Source: Bacillota bacterium (GTDB lineage: Bacteria; Bacillota; Clostridia; Clostridiales; Clostridiaceae). From it: DNA of 21,472 bases. Each line of letters begins with the position of its first letter. Positions within the stretch are counted from its first letter, which is position 1. The notes under the pieces are model-generated. The model was not told where the DNA came from. It worked only from the letters and a program-made list of their open reading frames with translations, and searched no databases. This document shows, in pieces, positions 16,673 through 21,472 of this stretch. The translations under genes and the position numbers were made by a program. Location of the stretch: contig JAEZKY010000255.1 in the NCBI GenBank assembly GCA_023435985.1, forward strand, positions 1 to 21,472, in the 5' to 3' direction.

Positions 16673-16996
16673 CTACAGGGCCGATCTTCCGATTCTCTTA
16701 AGAATACTGATCCTAGGCATATCCAGTAACATCCCAGTTGCCTCTTTAAGACCTGATTTTGCAGCACTCATGTGAGCTTGAAAGGCTTCTACATTTTCCC
16801 ATTCTTGAATTGAATAGAATGTCCCCTTATCACTACTGTCTTCAAAAATTTCATAGTTCAAAAGTCCAGGCTTTTCCGTTGTTGCTATTGTTGTCGTAAA
16901 CTCCTTTCGTGCAACCTCTTCTTGACCATCTTTTGCATGAATTTCAATGAATATTGTTACGCTGTTAGAGTATTTGCTGTTTTCCGATGTGTTCAT
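16673..16996 (-). CDS. Antibiotic biosynthesis monooxygenase (ABM)-family protein
   Basis: 107 residues with the ABM ferredoxin-like fold: VTIFIEIHAKDGQEEVARKE, then KPGLLNYEIFEDSSDKGTFY, IQEWENVEAFQAHMSA. This family (YgiN-like quinol monooxygenases, heme-degrading IsdG relatives) forms dimers and acts on quinols or polyketide-like rings, or has a redox-sensing role. The true substrate here is unknown. AGGAGG lies 8 nt before ATG 16996. marR lies 150 bp upstream on the same strand with no terminator between, so the two are probably one transcription unit under MarR control. Confidence 0.82.
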   Translation of the reverse strand: MNTSENSKYSNSVTIFIEIHAKDGQEEVARKEFTTTIATTEKPGLLNYEIFEDSSDKGTFYSIQEWENVEAFQAHMSAAKSGLKEATGMLLDMPRISILKRIGRSAL

Positions 16997-17145
16997 ACTA
17001 TTTCCTCCTCTTTTTCTTGTTTTTCTAATTTAAATGAACTATTATCTTGTTAGGATCAGATAGAAATCAAGAATATTCCGTATACCACATGTCACTAAGT
17101 AAATCCTATTTATTTCTTTTGAATATATATTATTATTGTTTATAT

Positions 17146-17595
17146 TTACTTATTAAATTTGATGGTGAGATTTTTCAGCGTTTGTGTTGTTTGTTTTATG
17201 AGTTCCATATCCTCGCTATTAAGATTATTTAATATACAGATAGATGACTTAATTAACTCTGCTGCTGACTCTTCTAAGAATTTTTTTCCATCATCAGTAA
17301 GCCGGATCAAGAATACTCTTCTGTCGCTGCTGCTACTTATACGTTCAACATAGTTCAGCTTAGTAAGCTTATCAATTAACACTGTTATGTTTGGCTTTGT
17401 AACATGGAGAATTTCACTTAAATCACTCATTGAAAGTTCTTTTCCGTCCACAAGTGCATGTAAAATTCCAAAATGTGTTCTGCCCAGTCCTGCCTTGTTT
17501 AAATGTTCATCAATAAATTTAAATGCTTTACTGTTAAATTCATGAAGAACATTTGAAAATTCTTTAATGATTAACAGCATTTCATCATTTTGCAA
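17146..17595 (-). CDS. MarR-family transcriptional regulator
   Basis: 149 residues. The winged helix is clear: THFGILHALVDGKELSMSDL, SEILHVTKPNITVLIDKLTK, YVERISSSSDRRVFLIRLTD with the DRR wing, and helical ends for dimerisation. The start is TTG 17595: AAAGGAG lies 7 nt before it, while the next ATG (codon 6) is 22 nt away. A perfect 20-bp palindrome covers the predicted transcription start, as expected for autorepression. The ABM-family gene follows and is the likely target; many MarR proteins answer to phenolic or oxidative compounds. Confidence 0.88.
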   Translation of the reverse strand: MQNDEMLLIIKEFSNVLHEFNSKAFKFIDEHLNKAGLGRTHFGILHALVDGKELSMSDLSEILHVTKPNITVLIDKLTKLNYVERISSSSDRRVFLIRLTDDGKKFLEESAAELIKSSICILNNLNSEDMELIKQTTQTLKNLTIKFNK

Positions 17596-17677
17596 CTTAT
17601 CACTCCTTTAGATTTTTAATTACAATCGTAATAAAATTTTATATTTGCTCTTTATCACAAAAATAGTTAAACATTTA

Positions 17678-17697
17678 ATAGTTAAATATTTAACTAT
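17678..17697. promoter_or_regulatory. MarR operator-like palindrome
   Basis: ATAGTTAAATATTTAACTAT is a perfect 20-bp palindrome, and a partial copy (ATAGTTAAACATTTAAT) lies at 17663-17679. It covers the predicted start point of marR. Confidence 0.75.
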
Positions 17698-17701
17698 ATT
17701 T

Positions 17702-17730
17702 ATAGTAATACACTACCTGTTAAATGTCAA
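17702..17730 (-). promoter_or_regulatory. Promoter of marR
   Basis: Minus strand: TTGACA (17730-17725), a 17-nt spacer, TACTAT (17707-17702). The start would fall near 17695, inside the palindrome. Confidence 0.7.
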
Positions 17731-17747
17731 GATACGAATTTATATAA

Positions 17748-17797
17748 TAAAAAGCAGACTAGACGCACTTATATATAATGCCTCTAGCCTACTTTTG
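17748..17797 (-). terminator. Intrinsic terminator after the VOC-family gene
   Basis: On the minus strand AAAAGTAGGCTAGAGGCA pairs imperfectly with TGCGTCTAGTCTGCTTTT, followed by a T-run. It may work both ways. The remainder of 17798-18077 holds no gene that I can see. Confidence 0.65.
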
Positions 17798-18077
17798 CAT
17801 TTACTTATTATACGGCTCACCCATCATCATCCTAAACTTTTTTCATTATTATAGTTCTTTATATATATTAGCTTCAATTGCTCATTATAGACATAATGCT
17901 ATAACATGTTTATTTACGTTTTATAGTTTTTTCAGTTGCGTCTTTCACTAAAAATGAGATTTAATACTAATTTATTTTAAGTACTTATTCTACATAAATA
18001 TATTTCGCCAATATTTTTTCATAAAATATTAAACATACCACAAATTCATTCCTAAATGTTATGGCATCTAAAATCTG

Positions 18078-18434
18078 TTATTTTCTCTTTGTATAGTCTG
18101 TAATACCTAGTCTATTTCCAAATGGATCTTCAAATTCCACAGCCATTCCTGTCATTATTTCAAAAGGTTCAGACAAAAATTCAACGCCATTTTCTTTTAA
18201 TTTACTATACTCATCTTCAACATTTTCAACTTCAAACCAAATTGTTGGTTTAATATCTGGAAATACACTTTCATCTTTTAAAATAATTGCCGGCTCTTCC
18301 TCTCCAATATTAAAAGCAATCATTCCTTTTTTAGAAAAATCAAATTTAAATTTTAATCCTAAGGTGCTTTCATAATACTTTCTAGTCTCTGCTAAATTGC
18401 TCACTCCCATAAAAAAGTTATCATAGTTCTTCAT
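18078..18434 (-). CDS. VOC-superfamily (glyoxalase/bleomycin-resistance-like) protein
   Basis: 118 residues with a single pair of beta-alpha-beta-beta-beta modules: NFFMGVSNLAETRKYYESTL, GLKFKFDFS, then IWFEVENVEDEYSKLKENGV and AVEFEDPFGNRLGITDY. The ending 'f-D-P-x-G-N-x-l' is typical of VOC proteins, which bind metal ions or small ligands (glyoxalases, dioxygenases, drug-binding proteins). The activity is not predictable here. AGGAGG lies 9 nt before ATG 18434. A 14-bp palindrome CATCTATATAGATG (18463-18476) lies in the leader and may be an operator. Confidence 0.82.
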   Translation of the reverse strand: MKNYDNFFMGVSNLAETRKYYESTLGLKFKFDFSKKGMIAFNIGEEEPAIILKDESVFPDIKPTIWFEVENVEDEYSKLKENGVEFLSEPFEIMTGMAVEFEDPFGNRLGITDYTKRK

Positions 18435-18462
18435 AATAAATTCCTCCTATTATTTTTATTCT

Positions 18463-18476
18463 CATCTATATAGATG
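18463..18476. promoter_or_regulatory. 14-bp palindrome upstream of the VOC gene
   Basis: CATCTATATAGATG is a perfect dyad, 29 bp before the start codon. It is an operator candidate; no regulator is encoded next to it. Confidence 0.4.
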
Positions 18477-18506
18477 CTATAAAAATATCAAAGTAACGGA
18501 ATTAAT

Positions 18507-18549
18507 AAAAAATATCGCAAATTCAATTTCTTGAATAATGCGATTTTAT
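18507..18549 (-). terminator. Intrinsic terminator of the racemase gene
   Basis: Stem ATCGCAAATTCAA (18514-18526) with TTGAATAATGCGAT (18531-18544); on the minus strand ATATTTTTTATT follows. It is homologous to the terminator at 20052-20093. Confidence 0.75.
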
Positions 18550-18634
18550 AATTTGCTATTTAATTTTATTGATTCATGGTTTATAAATGTTATGGCGTAA
18601 CAATATTAAGAACTAACATTTAATAACTTAATTA

Positions 18635-19339
18635 CTATTTATCTAATGCAAATTCAAATGCAGAAATGGCATGTATTGTTGCTGTATCAAAAATTGGTAT
18701 ATTAACATCTTCTGGTTTTATCAATAATGGTAGCTCAGTACAGCCTAATATTATTCCTTCCGCACCTTTTAAAGTTAAATTGTTTATTATTTTTACATAT
18801 TTTCTCTTTGAAGAAGCATCTATTACACCTTTGCATAATTCATTTAAAATTACATCGTGAACAAGTTCTCTTTCACATTCATCTGGAATAACTACATCAA
18901 TATTAAATTTTTCCTTTAGAAATTTTTTGTAAAAATCTTGTTCCATAATATATTTAGTCCCAAGTAATCCAACCTTCTTCATACCATTTTGAATTATTTC
19001 TTTACCTGTCGCTTCAGCTATATGTAAAACCTTTAATCCTACTTTATCTTCTATATCACTTGCCACCTTGTGCATTGTATTACAACATATAACAATAAAA
19101 TCAGCGCCATCATTCTTAAGTTTTTCAGCAACATTAACCATAATATTTGCTAATTCATCCCATTTACCTTGATGTTGTAAAACTTCTATTTCTTCAAAAT
19201 CTACTGAATACATTATACATTTCGCAGAATGAAGTCCTCCTAATTTTAATTTAGCAGTTTCATTTATAATTCTGTAATATTCAAGTGATGATTCCCAACT
19301 CATTCCACCTATTAAACCTATCGTCTTCAAATTAGCCAT
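18635..19339 (-). CDS. Aspartate/glutamate racemase-family protein
   Basis: 234 residues, the usual family length. The N-terminus KTIGLIGGMSWESSLEYYRI is the family hallmark. The two catalytic Cys are present: VICCNTMHK (Cys86) and GIILGCTELPLLI (Cys200). Family members racemise Asp or Glu without a cofactor, making D-amino acids for the wall or signalling; the YgeA subgroup has broad specificity and this protein reads like it. AAGGAG lies 7 nt before ATG 19339. It is transcribed alone, with an extended -10 promoter at 19454-19459 and its own terminator. Confidence 0.87.
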   Translation of the reverse strand: MANLKTIGLIGGMSWESSLEYYRIINETAKLKLGGLHSAKCIMYSVDFEEIEVLQHQGKWDELANIMVNVAEKLKNDGADFIVICCNTMHKVASDIEDKVGLKVLHIAEATGKEIIQNGMKKVGLLGTKYIMEQDFYKKFLKEKFNIDVVIPDECERELVHDVILNELCKGVIDASSKRKYVKIINNLTLKGAEGIILGCTELPLLIKPEDVNIPIFDTATIHAISAFEFALDK

Positions 19340-19452
19340 CTCCTTCAGATATAAAATTTCATATTAGTTTTATACAAATATTAGGTTGTTTTTAATAACA
19401 TATCAATTTTTATTGGCTTCCAACAATTCACACTCAATTACTATTACAGAAC

Positions 19453-19530
19453 AATTATAGCATATATTGTAAATATCGTATTATTCAATTTTCAAAGAAA
19501 ATTTTTTATTTACTACGTCAACTCTAAATA
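19453..19530 (-). promoter_or_regulatory. Racemase promoter region, copy 1 of a 78-bp repeat
   Basis: On the minus strand an extended -10 TGCTATAAT lies near the gene-proximal end (19459-19454 for TATAAT). Upstream are conserved blocks TTCTTTGAAAATT and TTGACGTAGTAAATAAAAA. The 78 bp align without gaps to 20761-20838 at about 66 identical positions. Confidence 0.7.
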
Positions 19531-19710
19531 CCACACAAAATACTAGTAGTACGCACTATACTTCCATATTATCCCTTGAATATTTCTTTTAAAATCTCAC
19601 ATGATACTAATGAATTATTTTAATAGTCGTTGTTTATTTATCTTGAATATGTTATTTAAACTTACAGATAATAAAAATATCTTCACGATTTAGATAGCGA
19701 GGTATACAAA

Positions 19711-20004
19711 ATGAAACTAAAATTATTTCTAACAGTTATTTTAATATCTGCAATAACTTTTACAGACTCTCCAAAAGCGATTCTTGAGTCAAATACATAT
19801 AAAGAAGGAGTATACGACATTACAAATACACCACAAATTAAAGCTACTGCTATGCTTACAGCACCCAACACAGTAGCAAGTTTAATAATAATTGATCCTA
19901 ATGGCAATGAAATTTTTTTTAAAAAATTTGATACTGTGAATGAAAAGGTAAATTTAGGTACTATTTTAGATGATGATTGTATTTCAATAATTGGTAAAGG
20001 TTAA
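19711..20004 (+). CDS. Small secreted protein, C-terminus probably clipped
   Basis: 97 residues. MKLKLFLTVILISAITFTDS is a signal peptide (two Lys, hydrophobic core). The rest is strand-rich: YKEGVYDITNTPQIKATAML, VASLIIIDPNGNEIFFKKFD, DDDCISIIGKG. I have seen small clostridial exported proteins of this style, function unknown. GAGGT lies 8 nt before ATG 19711. After the TAA at 20002-20004 the same frame carries on as IAITIN and then a second stop, which suggests a nonsense change cut a few residues from the end of the last strand. It lies alone between two minus-strand genes. Confidence 0.65.
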   Translation: MKLKLFLTVILISAITFTDSPKAILESNTYKEGVYDITNTPQIKATAMLTAPNTVASLIIIDPNGNEIFFKKFDTVNEKVNLGTILDDDCISIIGKG

Positions 20005-20051
20005 ATAGCCATTACAATTAATTAATAGATATATCTTTAGTATTGTGCAAC

Positions 20052-20093
20052 AAAAAATACCGTAAATTCATTTTATTGAATAATACAGTATTC
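20052..20093 (-). terminator. Intrinsic terminator of the PfpI-family gene
   Basis: Stem AATACCGTAAATTCA (20056-20070) with TGAATAATACAGTATT (20077-20092); on the minus strand GGTATTTTTTG follows. It is homologous to the hairpin at 18507-18549. Confidence 0.75.
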
Positions 20094-20136
20094 TTTAAAT
20101 TAAATATTTTATTGTATAAGTTATGCTCACACTCTA

Positions 20137-20715
20137 TTAAAATCCCATAGCGACTTTAACAATTTCCATTTGTTCCTTAGATGTAAGCATTTCTAAAAGT
20201 TTAAACGCTACACCTGAAGCTGTTTCTGGACAATATGAAGTAATAATATTTCTATCAACTACAATTGGTTCATTTACAACATTAACATCAAATTTTTTCA
20301 ACTGTTTTTGCCTATATGCATCTCTTAAATGATATGTAGTAGCTTTACGATTCTTTAATACTCCACTTTTACCTACAGGTAAAGCAGCCACACAAATAGT
20401 AGCAATAATTTTTCCTTTTAAATCAAATTCTCTTATCAAATTCAAAAAACGCTCATCATAAGCTTCTTCATAAAAACTAAATTCTTCAAAGCCACCAGGA
20501 ATAGCAAGTGCATCATAATCATCAACATTGATTTCATCAATTGTTTTATCTACTATTACAGGAATATTAAATGTACTTATAACTTGTTTCTGAAATCCAC
20601 AAGTTACTACTGAGATATCATGATTATAATCATTTCTGGCCCAGCCCATAACATCTACAAATGCACTAAATTCCATTATTTCAAACCCTTTAGCTAAAAA
20701 AAGTAGTATTTTCAT
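20137..20715 (-). CDS. DJ-1/PfpI-family protein
   Basis: 192 residues, one class-I glutamine-amidotransferase-like domain. MKILLFLAKGFEIMEFSAFV holds the conserved acidic residue before the nucleophile elbow partner; DALAIPGGFEEF, then GKIIATICVAALPVGKSGVL with Cys108, and ATTYHLRDA. Family roles include protein/methylglyoxal deglycation, chaperone and stress functions, and protease activity in PfpI. The HLRDAYR and 'SYCPETASGVAFKLLE' end match DJ-1-type proteins. AGGTTGT is a weak ribosome binding site just before ATG 20715. It is monocistronic, with the same promoter and terminator types as the racemase. Confidence 0.85.
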   Translation of the reverse strand: MKILLFLAKGFEIMEFSAFVDVMGWARNDYNHDISVVTCGFQKQVISTFNIPVIVDKTIDEINVDDYDALAIPGGFEEFSFYEEAYDERFLNLIREFDLKGKIIATICVAALPVGKSGVLKNRKATTYHLRDAYRQKQLKKFDVNVVNEPIVVDRNIITSYCPETASGVAFKLLEMLTSKEQMEIVKVAMGF

Positions 20716-20760
20716 TTTACAACCTCCATATTCTTATCCTGTTAATAACTTTTATAAGAA

Positions 20761-20838
20761 AATTATAACATATTTTATAAATACTGCATTATTAAATTTT
20801 CAAAGAACTATTTTTATTTACTACGTCAAATCTACATA
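20761..20838 (-). promoter_or_regulatory. PfpI-family gene promoter region, copy 2 of a 78-bp repeat
   Basis: Minus strand extended -10 TGTTATAAT (TATAAT at 20767-20762) with the same upstream blocks (TTTGACGTAGTAAATAAAAA and TTCTTTGAAAATT). About 85% identical to 19453-19530 without gaps. Confidence 0.7.
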
Positions 20839-20942
20839 TTGTAATTTATATTTGTCACTCTCTTGACACATTAGCCTGTTATAATAAAGTTACAAAATTG
20901 ATAATAGTTTTCTTCATAAATATTTACCCTTATAAATATATA

Positions 20943-20993
20943 AATAAAGAGTAACATTCATATTCCCCGTATGATATGTTACTCTTTATTGCA
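20943..20993. terminator. Strong bidirectional hairpin
   Basis: AATAAAGAGTAACAT pairs perfectly with ATGTTACTCTTTATT, extended by TCATA/TATGA across one bulge. It lies between the PfpI-family gene (transcribed away) and hicA, so it ends no visible gene. It may be a leftover or insulate hicA. The rest of 20839-21180 holds no gene I could recognise. Confidence 0.55.
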
Positions 20994-21180
20994 TTTTAAG
21001 TATTTTTTAACTCATGTATCGTTTAATATTATCGTGTAGTTCTATTCATTATTTTTTCAATTTGGCAATTTTATTTCAATTATTATTTGACCAGTTTCCT
21101 CTAAATAGTTCAAAGTAAATTCCATAAGTTCCATTGGCCTTAAAAGAGTTGATCAAATTAATATTTTAGTCTCTATATTT

Positions 21181-21200
21181 ACACGTATTATAATACGTGT
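21181..21200 (+). promoter_or_regulatory. hicAB operator and -10 box
   Basis: ACACGTATTATAATACGTGT is a perfect 20-bp palindrome containing TATAAT (21189-21194). The -35 (about TTAGTC, 21166-21171) is weak. HicB-type antitoxins usually bind such dyads to repress the operon. Confidence 0.75.
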
Positions 21201-21228
21201 TATGATTGTTGTATACGGAGGTTTCTTG

Positions 21229-21411
21229 ATGAAATCATATTCTTCAAGGGAAATCATAAAAATACTTAACGCTGATGGTTGGTATGAAGTAGCTTGCATT
21301 GGTGATCATCCTATCAAAAAAGGAAGGGTTACAATACCTCATCCGAATAAGGATCTTCCAATTAAAACAGTTAAAAGTATTTTTAAGCAAGCTGGGATTA
21401 GTTTATATTAA
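21229..21411 (+). CDS. hicA: HicA-family mRNA interferase toxin, short at the active site
   Basis: 60 residues from ATG 21229, with GGAGG 7 nt before it; the upstream ATG at 21202 lies before that site and is rejected. MKSYSSREIIKILNADGWYE, then GDHPIKKGRVTIPHPNKDLP and VKSIFKQAGISLY give the double-stranded-RNA-binding-like fold of HicA. Family members usually read G(S/D)HHQFKHPTKKG; here it is GDHPIKKG, so about five residues (HQFKH) around the catalytic His are missing in frame. One His remains. HicA cuts mRNA on ribosomes unless bound by HicB. This copy may be inactive or weakened. hicB probably follows 44 nt later. Confidence 0.82.
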   Translation: MKSYSSREIIKILNADGWYEVACIGDHPIKKGRVTIPHPNKDLPIKTVKSIFKQAGISLY

Positions 21412-21455
21412 TCCCTTCCCTCCTTAACACTTTTAATAAAGGAGTAATTAGTATT

Positions 21456-21472
21456 ATGAAAGAAAAAGATAC
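21456..21472 (+). CDS. hicB: Probable hicB antitoxin, first codons only
   Basis: ATG 21456 (MKEKD...) follows AAAGGAG at 9 nt and lies directly after hicA on the same strand. Too little is present to identify it by sequence. The call rests on the position, since hicA is almost always followed by hicB. Confidence 0.55.

Noticed and set aside
17159..17353. Plus-strand open frame within marR
   Set aside because: Antisense to the MarR winged helix and lacks a ribosome binding site.
18666..18860. Plus-strand open frame within the racemase gene
   Set aside because: Antisense to a gene with both catalytic Cys motifs.
19683..19907. Minus-strand open frame of 74 codons
   Set aside because: It is opposite the secreted-protein gene, which has a signal peptide and a ribosome binding site.
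1..21472. CRISPR array, tRNA or rRNA genes
   Set aside because: No regularly spaced direct repeats, no tRNA T-loop motif with a matching acceptor stem, and no rRNA-like GC-rich stretch was seen.

Overview
The window is AT-rich, low-GC Firmicute DNA. Gene content (a Spo0E-type sporulation phosphatase, AGGAGG-type ribosome binding sites, clostridial-looking small enzymes and IS relics) points to a solvent-producing type of Clostridium sensu stricto, such as the C. beijerinckii group. The organism is an inference; there is no rRNA or other marker in the window. It reads as an accessory region: a few intact genes set among many broken ones.

Layout. (1) 1-2154, minus: the 5' part of a nonribosomal peptide synthetase gene that runs off the left edge. 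It encodes a fatty-acyl-AMP-ligase-like adenylation domain, a carrier domain and the start of a condensation domain, which is a typical lipopeptide loading module. (2) 2155-3988: 1.8 kb with no gene, containing hairpins and one candidate structured RNA (3462-3569). (3) 3989-8690: a graveyard of a GH4 glycosidase 3' end, a TetR 3' end, IS3-family and IS256-family relics and an IS4/IS701-like transposase with two nonsense codons. Two nearly identical XRE regulators (6932-7264 and 9028-9360) flank the last of these. (4) 9656-10050, plus: a small Spo0E-like gene and a short unknown gene, divergent from the second XRE gene. (5) 10081-12161: a trypsin-like protease/NUC endonuclease fusion that has lost its N-terminus, convergent on a caspase-fold protease 3' remnant. 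That remnant joins directly onto a tyrosine-recombinase 3' remnant. This looks like a decayed conflict or defence locus.

(6) 12349-15383: rarD (EamA permease) and an alpha/beta hydrolase on the minus strand, with a divergent tetR. Two matching operator-like sites lie over the two divergent promoters. (7) 15796-16489: a small IS remnant with an OrfA-like protein between inverted repeats. (8) 16673-17595, minus: marR and an antibiotic-biosynthesis-monooxygenase-family gene, with a perfect palindrome over the marR start point. (9) 18078-20715: VOC-family, Asp/Glu racemase-family and DJ-1/PfpI-family genes (minus) and a small secreted protein (plus). The racemase and PfpI genes are unrelated but have homologous promoters (78 bp, about 85% identical, no gaps) and homologous terminators. 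(10) 21181-21472: a HicA toxin gene shortened around its catalytic histidine, a palindrome that includes its -10 box, and the first codons of a probable hicB.

How the genes fit together: there is no single large pathway. The clear functional units are the lipopeptide NRPS, the XRE/Spo0E pair (possible input to the Spo0A phosphorelay), the TetR-hydrolase(-RarD) unit, the MarR-monooxygenase unit and the HicAB toxin-antitoxin pair.
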